41,067 nt of DNA from Herpomyces periplanetae (GCA_009733715.1 WMKJ01000107.1:1-41067); one strand, 5' to 3'; shown: positions 24,305-36,286, counted from the first letter of the stretch. Translations and numbers: made by a program. Notes: generated by a model from the letters alone, not told the origin.

Positions 24305-27300
24305 ATGTCGTTCGATTCCCAAAATTTCCTACCTTTGACTAATCTGGATAATAAACGTCGCAAGTTAAATGTTAAATCCACCCTTGACCATAACTCCTCT
24401 CCATCTCGTATCCGATCCTCAATATTTCGTTACTATCGTGTTCGTACCCTTTTCATTTTCCACGCTATCGCACTCAGCTAACTGGAAAGGGTGAACCTTT
24501 CCCCTTGCATTTTCTAGACAATTGGTTTAATTTCCCCTACATCCGTCGGATTTACTTGCGTTGCAAAAGGAAACAAAACCTTTCAAATCACTACCTCATG
24601 TGGCCGTTCCCTACACACGTACGATTTACGCAAAGGTCTTCACTTACAATTTATCAGTCAACCTCAAACACCCGGCCCAATTAACGCTACCCTAGCATGG
24701 CAAGATCAAGTCTTTGCCGCCTGGTCCATACCAATCAATACTACTACTTCCACTTCTTATAAACTCGGCTTATGGTCATTTCAACGTGGAATTCGTATCA
24801 CTCAAGCTGAATCCCCCCCCTCACCCTGTTTATTCCCTATCGGTCAACTCGTCAAAGTTGGATGCTGGCTTGTAGCAAGTACGGAATATTCAATTGAAGT
24901 TTGGAAACATCCCGACCTAACGTATCATTCCCGTATATCCCCCCAAACTTCCTCCCACTCACTCGTCAAATCCATCTACAATTCAACTACTCTATGCTCA
25001 TTACCTACGTATTTAAACAAAGTTTTTCTGGCCAGAAAAGACGGTTTTGTCGATATCTGCAATGTTAACACGGGAAAATTAGTTTACTCTCTTAAACCCG
25101 TTACCAAATCTTGGGGCAGTATTACCGCTCTATCCCCCGCTCCTGTTATATCCCTTCTAGTGATCGCTTACGAATCTGGCCCCATCGTCATACATAATGT
25201 TAAAACGGATAAATCCATCCTACAACTAAACACCGGTCCAGTCCCCGGTCCATACATCACTACTATTTCCCCTCGAACTGATGGTCTTGGTGCAGGTGAT
25301 GATGGCCGACTACCCGGCATTTTAGCAACCGCATCCATTAAATCGGGTGATATAACTCTATGGGACTTAAACAATGGTGGTCGTAAAGCGGGAATTCTTC
25401 GTGCAGCCCACACCGCCCCAATTCCCAATAGCAGTGTATCAGGTGGTATTAGCAAAGTGCAATTTCTACCCGGTCAAAGCATTCTCGTGTCAAGTGGTCA
25501 AGATAACTCTCTAAAAACTTGGATATTTGATTTAACCCCATTTTCCCCCATACCTCGGCCTTTACACTGTAAAATTGGGCATTCCGGTGATATTACTTGT
25601 TTAGAATTTCTTCCTGATCAATGTGATGATTGGGAATCATCAGGAAAATGGCTACTTAGTGGTTCCCTTGATCGCAGTTTACGTGCATGGAGTTTGCGAA
25701 ACGATAATCAAAACTTCGAAGTTAGCCAGGGTAACTTACAACACAAAGCTAATAAGTTTGGTTTATCCAATTCAGATACAATCTCTTTTTACAAACCCGC
25801 CCTACGCTCTGTTGAAGATTTAAAAGCTCCGCCCATCGAATCCTTAACTTGCTCGTTAAATCGTGACGGTGGCATGAATTCTCTTTCAGGTACACGTCAA
25901 TTGTGGGTTAACTCCCGACAAAATAAATCTCACTTGGATACAATTCCTAGTTCATTAACAGGATGGGAAAGTATGTTAACTTGTCACGAAAATGATAAAT
26001 TTGCCAGAACCTGGTCATGGGGTGCAAAACGAGCTGGAAGATGGAAATTTGAAAGTTCCGATGGTTCATTTATAACATCTATCGGTATATCATCGTGTGG
26101 AACCTTTGGCTTTATAGGATCAGCCAATGGATTAATTGAAGCATTTAACTTACAAAGTGGAGCTCATCGACAAACCTTTCCCGCTTTACTACGAGAAAAT
26201 CAACTTGAAAAACTCGGCCTTAACAAATCCGATTTAACAAAAGTTACTGCATCCTCAAGGTTTACGGAAGCCTTTATCAACGAAAGGCAGCGTCATAAAG
26301 GTCCAGTTACGGGAATTCATGTGGATAATTTAAACAAAGTCGTCATAAGCTGTGGACAAGACGGTTGTGTAAAGTTTTGGAATTTTGCAACTGGACAAGT
26401 ATCAAGTGAAATGTCATGGCCCGATATACTTCATCTTAAATTCCTAGCGTATAATAGGAATACTGATTGGCTTTTAATACGTTATAATGATCAAGAATTA
26501 AAGGTTTTAGATATCGGTACGCGACAATTAGTTCGAGTTTTTACATGTCCAAGTACTATACTATGCGCCCAATTTTCTCACGATGGTCGATGGATTATTG
26601 CTGCATGTACAGATGCTTGTATACGAGTTTGGGATTTACCTACGGCAAACTTAGTTGATATTCTTTCTTTACCACGACCGTGTACTGCCTTAGCTTTTTC
26701 TCCAACTGGTGCATTTTTAGCCGTAGCTTTACGCGGTTGTCCTGGCATTAGTATATGGAGCAATCGAACCCTCTTCTTACCAATTTCTTTACACAATCTC
26801 AGTGAATCTACCGTAACTTCATCATCAGTACCCCACGATTTACAAGGTTCTCCGGAACCTGGTGAAATTTATTTTGACGATTTAAACAACTCTCAAGATC
26901 TACCCTATGATAATTCGGACAATACCACTGATACACCCGATATTATTACATCTGCTCTGGTTCAACGGTCCAACCTTGATCAATTAGATCAAAGTTTACT
27001 TACTCTATCTCTTATACCACGACCAAAATGGCAAACTTTATTACACTTGGACTTAATTCGGGAGCGTAATAAAGCTCGCGAACCCGTCAATCTTCCCCAA
27101 CAAGTTCCCTTTTTTCTTACAGGCTTAATTGATAAATCTATCCGTTCTTCCACACACTCTGATTCACCGGGAACCTTGCTAAACCCTTCATCATCATGGG
27201 ATCCTACCTACGTCAAATCCCACATTCTTGCAAATCCAACTCCCCTACAAAATCCCCAACTTACTTCCTCTTTTCCCTGCACTGCTACAAATGATTTCCA

Positions 27301-27763
27301 GCCCGGTCCTACTGATTCATTATATCATTTCAACCAACTTATGAACGCATGCCTTGATCAACCCGACTCTTCCCCGTTACGCTCTCGTATGCTGGATTAT
27401 TTAGCTACCCTGCCCCCCCCCGCCGCTGATACCGCCATTTCTACCATGAACTCTACGCTTCCCTTTCCCGAATTCGTCCAATTTATACTTGCCCTTACCG
27501 AACGCTTAACTCTACGTTTACACGTCGATTTAACCTTAGTCTGGATGCGCGTTTTTATACGTCACCACGCTAATCCTATTCTCGACGCTACAACGCTTTC
27601 TCAAAATACTCCTCCCCCTGATACTACCCTCTCCCCTCTCGTGTCCGCTCTAAAGGAATGGCGCTCTACTTTGCACCGTGAGACTCACCGTTTATCCCAA
27701 CGTGTCAACTTTTGTATTGGTATGGCTAACTGGTTACGCGGCCATGATGCCGCTCCCCTCTAA
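24305..27763 (+). CDS. UTP21: Utp21 (WDR36), U3 snoRNP / SSU processome WD40 protein
   Basis: UTP-B subunit needed for 18S rRNA processing in the nucleolus. Exon 24305-24439 encodes a basic leader ending SSIFRYYR. A 78-bp GTTCGT...TAG intron leads into 24518-27763, which begins TIGLISPTSVGFTC. The join recreates the conserved 'IFxxxRTIGLIS' start, followed by KTFQITTSCGRSLHTYDLRK. WD40 repeats fill about 60-620 (for example GDITLWDLNNGG, WLLSGSLDRSLRAW, VISCGQDGCVKFW, WIIAACTDACIRVWDL). The Utp21 C-terminal domain follows: KWQTLLHLDLIRERNKA, VPFFLTGLI, and the final helices to VNFCIGMANWLRG. At 1126 aa it is longer than yeast Utp21 (939 aa), mostly through Ser/Pro-rich loops between 590 and 770. 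Confidence 0.95.
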
Positions 27764-27868
27764 CTCCCCCTTTGCGTGCTACATGTCCGCCCGCCTAAAT
27801 TGTACATGTGTAACTATTTTCCCAAGCAACGCGATACGTTAAACAATACGCATAGTGGGCGTGTGCGC

Positions 27869-27888
27869 GTGCGCGTGTATATACCAAT
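27869..27888. repeat. GTGCGCGTxTATATACCAAT element, copy 1
   Basis: This 20-bp sequence recurs at 38076-38095 with one mismatch (G/A at the ninth base). It lies in the convergent gap between UTP21 and the RNPS1-like gene. It is flanked by further GC/GT alternation and its role is unknown. Confidence 0.6.
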
Positions 27889-28048
27889 TAATGTATAAGT
27901 GAATGAATGTGTGAACAAATAAACAAAGTTCGTACATGTATACCTGAGGATGGGTGTAAGTGTAAGCGTCAATGCCGGTGCGAACCTAAATGTGCCCGTA
28001 TATCCTACATGGCACGAATAAGTCAATTCCGCAAGCGTATTAGCCCCA

Positions 28049-29807
28049 TCATCGAGGCCGTCGACTTCTCCATGTCCTATCACGAAGTCGTGAACGTGCT
28101 CGAAACCTTGGTGGACTCGCACTCCGGCTACGCGTACGCGTACGCGCACGCGTACGACTACGACTAAGACTGCGTGAATGAGTGCGCGCCCGCGTACGCG
28201 AGTGTACTCGCATTCTAGCACGATTATGACTTGGACTGCGACTACGACTACGACTCCGACTACCACTACGACTTCCACTGCGTGTACGTACCCGTGATCG
28301 AGAACGTGTCCTAGATCTTGTTGGACTACGTGTACGACTGCAACTCGACGTACGACTACGACCACCTGTTCGACCACGCCCTGCCATATTCCGTATGCGT
28401 GATCGTGATCGCGACCGTGATGGTGTTCGACTTAAGCTTCGCGAGCGTGAGTAGCTGTGGTCAGAATGACTTCGACGCCCCATTAAATGCCCATACCGAG
28501 ACCTATGATTTGGCCCTGCCCCGTGCCCACGTGTACGTCCCCGCATACGGTCCCGCGAATAACTTCGCCGGCGTTGACTCGATCCTCGTGATGAATAGGA
28601 TGATCGTGAATATCGTCGGTACGGTGAACCCCGACGACGAACCGATCGACGGTATGCAGGCGGAGACCGTGACGGCGATGCTGATACTGATCGTGAATAC
28701 GAATATGTACTACACGATGCTGATCGACGTGGGCTCCCTGAACATGCCCCCGGTGATGAACGATCTCGACTACCACGCCACGAATCACCTAAAGGTCGCG
28801 TAAACCTATGTCCTCGAGATTGAGATGGTGGTGGTGCTCGAAATCGCGGTGGCGATCGAAGTCGACTTCCCGCACTCGGCGGCGGTCCCCGCCCACGAAA
28901 GTACGCTGCTTGACTGACCAAAGGAGCCCGCGTATCCAATAATCCCGAACGTCGAGCAATTCGTGATAGCGGTGGTGAAAACCTTCGACTTGGCTGCGCT
29001 AAAGCTACCGATAAAAGAACCCCATCCAGTTGAGCATCGTGCATATGCGCAACGGCAGTTTCCGCTGCTGATCGTGCTGCATACGTAATAAATGCAACTC
29101 CACGATTAATTTGAACTAAGTTTTCCACGTTAACGTGTAAAGACAGTATCACCCCTCATATTAGTATTCATCATTCTAAGATTGTACTATGTTTAACTAG
29201 TATGTAACTGACATTGTCGATTTAACGGTAGCTCAATATCAATTATAGTACCATATACGGAAAATATTTCCCGCAAATGAGGTTCAAGGACATTTTTCGT
29301 TAAATGTTCAACAATAATCTGTTAAAATATTCCCTCTAATGAGTATGATAATGTCCTTATTCATCATTAACTATCATATCAGCTCACCTTATAACCCGGT
29401 CCACTAGTATCAGGTGCATCTACACCACGTTCTATAGACGTCATAACTTGAGGTGATGATGTATCAACACTACCACCGCCGCGACCAGATTTACTAGTCG
29501 TTGTTGCTGTGCCTGAATTGATTGTTGGATCTGCAATTTCGGAAACAGGTGGTGGTGATGTATCATTGTCAACCGCACCTGTATCATTCGCTCCATTCGT
29601 TGGACGTGGTGAATGATTGCGAGATATATGTTGTGATTGCGACTGTACCTGCCCTTGTGGTTGCATCGTGGTAAATTTTTTGGATAAACCGCCCCGTAAA
29701 CACGAATGTACTTCCCCTTGTGCCGCTATCTGTGACGCCTGCGATGGTGATGATCCTCGGCTTGATGAGTTGTACGGTGAAATACTCCTTGACACAGCAC
29801 TGCTCAT
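28049..29807 (-). CDS. RNPS1: RNPS1-like RRM/RS-domain splicing factor
   Basis: Likely a nuclear splicing activator of the RNPS1 type (ASAP/PSAP and exon junction complex periphery). Exons 29388-29807, 29213-29318 and 28049-29115 join in frame to 530 aa with GTGAGC and GTCAGT donors. Residues 1-140 are Ser/Gly/Thr-rich. The RRM is rebuilt only by splicing: IIVEHLTKNVLEPHLREIF, then SVYGTIIDIELPLNR, then INRGVAFITYAARSAAE and AHMHDAQLDGV, closing with SRRFSPPLSR. 'LTKNV-xx-HLREIF' and 'QLDG ... RRFSPP' are RNPS1 hallmarks. The last about 270 residues are an RS domain (RSRSRS, RTRSRSR). The start could also be 29888. The RS-coding DNA is highly repetitive, which creates long false ORFs on the other strand. 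Confidence 0.88.
28100..28350 (-). repeat. RS-domain coding microrepeat
   Basis: Degenerate hexameric coding repeats for Arg-Ser, Arg-Thr and Arg-Val, including an alternating CG/TACG tract near 28128-28160. It is translated as the end of the RNPS1-like RS domain, so the repetition is at the protein level. Confidence 0.75.
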
Positions 29808-30302
29808 ACTCGTCCCACCTTTATATCTATCAAATTCAACGCGTACACCGGACCGTGCTCGTGCGTGAATGAGTGCGCCCACACCCACACGAAGCCACGA
29901 TTACGAAAAAAAATTCAACTAAACCCCAAAATCTCCCTTTGCTAAACTAATTCCAATTATAATGAGAAAAGTATATCAATTTATCAATTTCATTGCGTGA
30001 AAACCGAGTGCAAATATCGCGTTCGTGCGCTGCGACGTTCTCACCAGAAAAAAGCTTTCCTTCATCACGTGCCACGTTCGCCTTGAGATGACTCATCTCT
30101 TTAAAAGTGCCGGTCACCTGAATGGGATCGGAGACAATTTACTCGGGAAACCGAGTCCATATGAATTACGTAAGATTCTCGGGAACCCGAGGCTACGGGT
30201 TCCCGAATCACGGATTGATTAATCGTCAAAAAAAGGATTTACGAGGAAAATTTAAAAATTTTATTAAAAACGTGTTAAACAACCTTCTAATCCTAACATA
30301 AA
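29808..30302. promoter_or_regulatory. RNPS1-like gene promoter region with CGG-N4-CCG triplet
   Basis: About 495 bp between the RNPS1-like start and the AAT stop, both on the minus strand. It contains CACGTG at 30066-30071 and, at 30141-30206, three CGG-N4-CCG palindromes that also fold as hairpins. The ORF at 30025-30222 is unsupported. Confidence 0.5.
30141..30206. promoter_or_regulatory. Three CGG-N4-CCG sites / hairpin cluster
   Basis: CGGGAAACCG (30144-30153), CGGGAACCCG (30180-30189) and CGGGTTCCCG (30196-30205). The first forms a 6-bp stem with a GAAA loop. The second and third pair with each other as a 10-bp stem (TCGGGAACCC with GGGTTCCCGA, 8-nt loop). Inverted CGG triplets are typical sites for Zn2Cys6 regulators. 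A structured RNA or 3' element of AAT is the alternative. Confidence 0.55.
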
Positions 30303-32044
30303 CTAGCCTGTAACTTTGTAAACGGCTTCCGCGAGTCGTTCAATATTGGTAGATGTTATTCCAGCAATAGATATGCGCCCATCAAGAGTTGCATAAACTG
30401 AATACTATTAAAAATTACATTCACAAAATTAGCAAAATTGATTAGGACTATGCAGCGCAAGAAAAGTACTATTTAAACTTACCTCGCTACGGAGTTGTTT
30501 CATTTGTTCCGGTGTTAAACCCGTATATGCGAACATTCCGATTTGAGAGGTTATATGACTCCAATCTTGTTTACTACCCACAGAAGCTAAATTATCTCTA
30601 AGTAAACGACGCATTTTTATGATACGTTCGGCCATTCCTCGAACTTCTGTAAGCCATTGGCCGTAGAGAGTCGAATCGTTTAGAATAATCGATGCAATTC
30701 GTGCACCGTGTATAGGTGGATTAGAGTATAGCGGTCGAATGATAATTTTAATTTGACTTTCAACTCGATCTCTCTCTTCCTCGGATTCGGTCACCACAGA
30801 AAATGCACCGACTCTTTCACCGTACAAGCCCTGCCCAAACAGCTATTAGCAACTGTGCTGAAAATACATAATAAATGACTAGCGACAACGAACCATATTC
30901 TTAGCAAAACTTTGAGCCAAAAGTGGCATGTGCCCGTCTTTAATGAAATGACGTAATGCGAAAGCATCTTTATCCGTATCACCGCTTGCAAAACCTTGGT
31001 ACGCCATATCAAAAAAGGGTAGATGTTCACATTCTTTGATAACCGCACTTAACTCTTTCCACTGCTCTTCAGTAGGATCTACACCAGTTGGATTATGAGC
31101 ACATGCATGAAGGAGAACAATACTTCTTCTGGGAAGGTTTTTTAAATCCTGAACCATTCCATCAAAGTCCAAGCCTTTAGTTTTAGGACTATAGTAACGA
31201 TATTGTCCAACTTTTAATCCACTATCTCGGAATACGGGTCCATGATTAGCCCAGGTCGGCGTTGGAAGATAAATTATTTTATCACCCGGATAAAATCTAC
31301 TCAAAAATTCCCCGCCGATCCGAAGAGCTCCCGTCCCAGATATACTCTGACTCACGACCACCCGTTTGTCCTTAAGAACGGGATTTTTATCATGATAAGC
31401 TAACCGGGCGGCAGCTGTGGTAAACGCAGGTATACCTGTTATGCCAGCGTATTCCTTATTGAAATCCATTGAAATCAATCGAGTTTCCGCCAACGAAACA
31501 GACGGCAATACATACGGTTTCCCATTATTATCACGATATGCACCGACACCTTTAATTGCCTTCTGTTAGTTCATTTATACGTTAATTGATCCTGTGTTAT
31601 ACAAACCCAAATTAATCTTGTTAGGATTTGGATCCGCCTTGAATGCTTCCGTAAGTCCTGCAAGTACGCACCACAATCAGGTTGTGTCGAGTCAATTAGT
31701 CAATGGCAGCTATATAAGACCGATTTTACAATATAACTTACCTAGAATTGCCTATGTAATACATTAGAAACGCAAAATACAACTGTCAGAGAACCACATA
31801 CACACGTGTATAACTATGACACGAAAATTATCCCAATCACGCGATTATAGCTATACTAACATCCTATAGTTCCCAAGTAAAATGTTAACTATTTCCTTGT
31901 AAACTCTTTGTAAAATATAACTTCGCATAAACCTACAGGAGGTCCCATGGTAACTTTTGACCAAACATTTAAAGAGCGAATCACCGATAAACGAGAGACG
32001 GGATGAGTTAAACGACGAATGGAGGTCAATCCTAGTAAGCCCAT
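30303..32044 (-). CDS. AAT1: Aspartate aminotransferase, mitochondrial
   Basis: PLP enzyme interconverting aspartate/2-oxoglutarate and oxaloacetate/glutamate; it serves the malate-aspartate shuttle. Six exons join in frame to 424 aa: 31937-32044, 31742-31751, 31607-31657, 30894-31549, 30483-30830 and 30303-30404. The presequence MGLLGLTSIRRLTHPVSRLS is basic. Then come TMGPP, AILGLTEAFKADPNP, NLGVGAYRDNNGKPYVLPS, SGTGALRIGGEFL, HACAHNPTGVDPT, and the PLP-lysine block AQSFAKNMGLYGERVGAF (Lys in FAKN). The end is GRISIAGITSTNIERLAEAV. Exon 2 is a 10-nt microexon. The usual 'GPPDPILG' is here GPPAILG, one residue shorter. Donors include GTTTGT and GTTCGT. Confidence 0.94.
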
Positions 32045-32545
32045 GATTCCGGTTAAATCTTCAACGCGTAAACGAGTAACGTATAAGAATAAATTATCAA
32101 AACCCCCTCTATTAAACTTTATAATAATTAATTAATGAACAAAACTAATCCAACAACTTGAATTGCCAATGTGAAATGCAAATTTAATCCGCATCGAGGA
32201 CACATCTTCCCACTCAAGCCTCAAAACTTGAACTTTCAATTCCATCCCCTCACGTGTTGTTCCCGTGACTAAATTGTCATTTAGGTGTGGTGTAGTCCCG
32301 TGATAATTTTTGGTGTCGGGTGGGGATAGAATGACTAAGAGGGGGTAATGATATATATGGAAGAATAGGCGTAAGAGGGCGTGCCAATCAAAATATCATG
32401 AATGGGCAACATGAATATAACAATGGATAATCAAATTTCTTGAGTTTATTTGGTTGAAGAATTTTGCATATTTATTGACTTTAATACGTCGGGTTCAAAT
32501 CCAATTTATTCTTTACATATTCTTCTGGTTTTATGAGACGGTACC
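32045..32545. promoter_or_regulatory. Divergent AAT / GEP3 promoter
   Basis: About 500 bp between outward-facing starts of two mitochondrial-protein genes. TCACGTG lies at 32250-32256. A GGGTTCAAATCC at about 32490 resembles a tRNA B-box but no tRNA folds around it. No gene seen. Confidence 0.5.
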
Positions 32546-34579
32546 ATGAAGTTTGGTACTCATATCGTCAAACTTTCGAAACAGTTCTTTTACCAAAATT
32601 TAATACGAAATCCCTCATTATACTTAAATCACTATCCATTTACATCTTATTCAATACCAATTCACCATTTACTCCCGCGAAATGCAACTTCAATCTCGCG
32701 ACATTTATCCACTAGCACCACTAACCCTCCTCTACCCCTCAACCCCGCTCCAACGCTTCCTCCGTTCTGTCCGGGTTGTGGCGCCCCTTCCCAAAGCGAC
32801 TCTCCCCATGCTGCCGGCTACTACTCGTTGACTCGGCCAGCCGTTAGCGCTTTCCTGTGCCAGATGTTGAATCCAGATGGTCTTGTGACTCCACCGGAAT
32901 CGGATCAATGTTTCATGCGTCAACCAAATTCGTGCCCTGACAGTAAGTTGTCGATCGTGAGAAGTATTTTGTACATTTTTATCTTTAAATTTTATTTAAT
33001 ATGGTTAACACAATTAATTCTATTATTGGTATAAGAAACGTTCTCTCCCCATCACCTCCAAATTCCCTCCTCCATCACAAGTGAACATCCCCCGGTGTGT
33101 AATCGATGTCATGATTTAATCCATCATTCACGCGGAATTAAAATTGTTTATCCGTCTTTATCAAACATAGCCAACATACTCCAAAAATCGCCTCATAAGC
33201 GTAATCAAGTTTATCATGTCATTGACGCTGCCGATTTCCCTTTGTCAATGGTGTCTGGATTTCACAATTACCCTGGACTACCGCAAGCCCGACCTCGCAA
33301 TCGTCGCAACCGTAATTTCATCTGGCGCAAAGGCGGTATCATGGAATCTAGCTTCATCATAACCAGATGTGACCTACTTACACCAAATCAAGACCATCTT
33401 GACAAATTGAAGCCCAAGCTTATCGAAGTTTTACGTGACCATATGGGTGAATCCAGTTCGCGCATTCGACTTGGCAATGTTCACTGTGTAAGTTCACATC
33501 GTGGATGGAGGACTCGATATCTTAAGGAAACTATCTTAAAACGAAGAGAAACTGTCTGGATGGTTGGAAGAGTAAATGTGGGAAAAAGTAGTTTAGTTCG
33601 CTCCATACTTCCTCGTGGCGGTGGACTGTTCAGCGATGTTGAAAACAGTGGAATACTCCGTCGTGAAAACAAATCAAGTTCATTACCCGAATTGCCTTCA
33701 TCACAACCCTTCGTTCCTTATCCCGTTTTGCCAACAGTGTCAACTGTCGCGGGCACAACGGCTATGCCAATTCGTCTTCCATATGGTGTTGGTGGATTCA
33801 AAAAGCCCGTTGGTGAGATCATCGATCTACCCGGTTTAAAGCGCCCCTCAATAACGGACCACATTAATTCGGATTATCGTTCCTCACACTCATCTACTGC
33901 CTTTATAATGCAACGTCGCATATCACCGTCTCCCTCACACTTAAACATGTCCGTTAAACCTGGCCAATCACTTCTTCTCGGTGGTGGTCTTGTTAGGTTT
34001 ACGCCTATTTATCCTAATTCCACTGTGTTCTTATTCACACCCTTCGTCCCTCATGCTATACTTCCTCACGTAACTTCAACTGCTAAAGCTATTGCGTTGA
34101 GTACAGCAGATACACTAGCCCATGAAGCTGCCCCTGCTTGCTCAAATATTTGCTCTGACGATGCCCGAAATAATATTCAATCGGCCGGTCAATTTGCACT
34201 TAAGTGGGACGTAACTCGTACATTCACCGGTCCTCTCACTCGTAAAGATGCTGCTAGAGTACCTGTAACCGCATTACCCTTTGAAATATTTGCTACAGAT
34301 ATACTTCTCGAAGGTTTAGGCTGGGTGGAAGTTCATGCTCAACTACGGAAAAAGTGCCCTCCTGAATCAGAATCTATATGTTCCATGTCACAAACGGTCA
34401 CTGGCGAAGAACGCAATAATAATGCAAATCAATTCCTAGGGAAGTATCCAATTATCGAAGTATTTTCACCTTACGGGAAGCATATTGCCATCCGTAGACC
34501 TCTGTGTATAAGTGCGTTTAAAAGGCCCGCCAAAGTATCCGTTCGAAACTCTGTACCCAGTTTAACCGATGAAACTTAA
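32546..34579 (+). CDS. GEP3: YqeH/Gep3-type circularly permuted GTPase, mitochondrial
   Basis: Mitochondrial ribosome-assembly GTPase (bacterial YqeH; yeast Gep3/Mtg3). Exons 32546-32942 and 33036-34579 join in frame (93-bp GTAAGT intron, phase 1) to 646 aa. The first about 55 residues are a basic, hydroxylated presequence. The zinc finger is FCPGCGAPSQSDSPHAAGYY with VCNRCHDLIHHS across the intron. HVIDAADFPLSMV follows. The G motifs are in permuted order: G4-like ITRCDLL (Arg instead of the usual Lys of NKxD), G5-like SSHRGW, G1 GRVNVGKSSLV, G2 AGTTAMP, G3 IDLPGL. The C-terminus has IEVFSPYGKHIAIRRPL, as in Gep3. Its stop is 29 bp from that of NSE3 on the other strand. Confidence 0.9.
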
Positions 34580-34608
34580 CATGATTAATTCACAGCAAAG
34601 TCTAACTC

Positions 34609-35755
34609 TTAGGTAACCGGAGGTGCAGGTATTCCTAAACTGCGATCTATCTTTTTGTCAAGTTCACTTGAATCCGGTGATCCATATATGAACTTAATTA
34701 ATTTCTTTATACCATCAGGCCCAATTTCAATTTTTCCGCGCGGCCCTGCCGTAAATAAAATGGCATCCTCCCCAGCAGCTTGATCTCGAGTTCTAACTAA
34801 ATAACCTTCTCTCTGTAAACGTAACAATAACTGATCCGTTTTATCCACTGGGGTATGTGTATCCGCTCTTGCACGACGCAAGTATCGTTCAAGTTTAGTA
34901 CTGGTTAAGGCACCACCGTTCAAATATATTAGCGATAAAATAAATGTATATAATCCTATGTAAGAAGCTTCGATTGCTTCAGTAGGGTTTCGTGGAGGAG
35001 GTATAATAGACGCATCACGTAGTTCACTTGGCAATACAGATGAAAGTATCCAAAATTTGCTAGACAAGCTCGCTTTTTGCCAATTTTGTGGAACTATACC
35101 ATAAAACAACAATTTTGTTAGGGCAAGTGTAATAAAAGGGTAAATCTTTCATACATACCACGACGTTGTTGAACGGTAATTTTATCCTTTAACGGCAACT
35201 CAACCAGTTCCATGCCAAAGTATCGCCGGAGTAAATTTTGCGTTTCAGCAAAAACAGGCTTGTATAAACGGGAATGGTTGGCCAAAACTGTTCAACGTTA
35301 AGTTGAGTAGAGTAAACATCGCAGTTGTATACACTAACCTTTAATTCCCATATCGGCACGACGTAGTGGGGTACGAGAGAATTCACTTGCTAGTGCAAGC
35401 CGAACAAGCTTTCGTGCAAGTAATGGGATATCCTTCTTATTTGATGATGATGAAGTAAAAGCACCGTCATCGCCCTCTTCATCTTCCATCTCAACATCTT
35501 CGTTTGGAACTATATCATCTACATCAGAATTTTCACTTTGTCCCGAAGAGACACATTCATTTTCAACAATTGGTACAATTACACGACCACGTTGATTACG
35601 CGATCGTGATGTGAATCCTGGCATATTTTCTTCGCCAAATCCATTCTATACCGTAAAAATATCTCTACCCGTTTTAGCCATTTCTTAATAAACCAAAAAA
35701 AATCAACAACATAAGCCACAGATGAACTCACCCTTGTACGTCGCCCACCGGCCAT
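34609..35755 (-). CDS. NSE3: Nse3 (MAGE-domain subunit of SMC5/6)
   Basis: Nse3 pairs with Nse1 and Nse4 in the SMC5/6 DNA-repair complex. Four exons join in frame to 314 aa: 35732-35755 (only 8 codons, MAGGRRTR), 35339-35645, 35159-35287 and 34609-35093, with GTGAGT, GTTAGT and GTATGT donors. The N-terminal 75 residues are acidic and Ser-rich. The MAGE homology begins at LLARKLVRLALASEFSRTPL and continues through RLYKPVFAETQNLLRRYFGM, ELVELP, KFWILSSVLPSELRD, and the winged-helix part YIGLYTFILSLIYLNGGAL and LERYLRRARADTHTP, ending in the wing LLLRLQREGYLVRTRD. Without splicing only fragments are seen. Head to head with ATP9. Confidence 0.9.
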
Positions 35756-36282
35756 TTTTCCTTACACCACGTTAACAAAATAGTTTCACGATTAAGCATT
35801 TAACTTATTTTGCGTAGGATTGAATCTTTTCCACACGTCATGCATTCTGACTCCTTGAATCCATACCAATATTCCGGGTATAACGTGACCACGCTTACAA
35901 ATGCGCTGACATAATTACACGTGACCCAATTGGAGAACCAGCTGAGAAATTGTTTGGAGCGCGGAGTTTAAAATTTGAAAGAATTCAAAACTCTTCTAAT
36001 CTTCACGCCAACGTTGGAATTCGAAATCTTTGATATTCTGTTCTTGATTCGGTTGAATTAGTGCGGGTTTACCTGGAACTTGACTTTTTTTATCTTGAAC
36101 AATCATTTCTTTTATGACACTTCGCGTAAATCGCACTTAACCGCGTGTTTCTAGTCTTCGTTAATCAGGATATAAAAGTTTTTCAGGCATGTTAACCATC
36201 GTGATTATAACGTTAAAGAATTTCCTTTGTTACACACACACTTTTTCAGTTTGATTAACGTTAATTTATCTAATCGAATGTT
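35756..36282. promoter_or_regulatory. Divergent NSE3 / ATP9 promoter
   Basis: About 527 bp between outward-facing starts. CACGTGAC at 35918-35925 is followed at once by a CCAAT box (35926-35930). Just before the ATP9 start, ATG TTA TGA (36278-36286) forms a two-codon upstream ORF overlapping it. Confidence 0.55.
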
Positions 36283-36286
36283 ATGA
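36278..36286 (+). promoter_or_regulatory. Minimal upstream ORF (ATG TTA TGA) overlapping ATP9 start
   Basis: A two-codon upstream reading frame ends on a TGA that overlaps the ATP9 ATG (36283-36285). It could reduce initiation there or shift it to the in-frame ATG at 36304. The presence of 36278 in the mRNA is not shown. Confidence 0.4.

Noticed and set aside
28318-28803. 161-aa plus-strand ORF and other long ORFs across 27814-28803
   Set aside because: They lie opposite the RNPS1-like RS domain. The Arg-Ser codon repeats keep other frames open; the products are repetitive Asp/Val/Tyr runs with no domain.
32485-32505. Possible tRNA B-box (GGGTTCAAATCC)
   Set aside because: No A-box or cloverleaf can be built from the preceding 75 bases, which are AT-rich.
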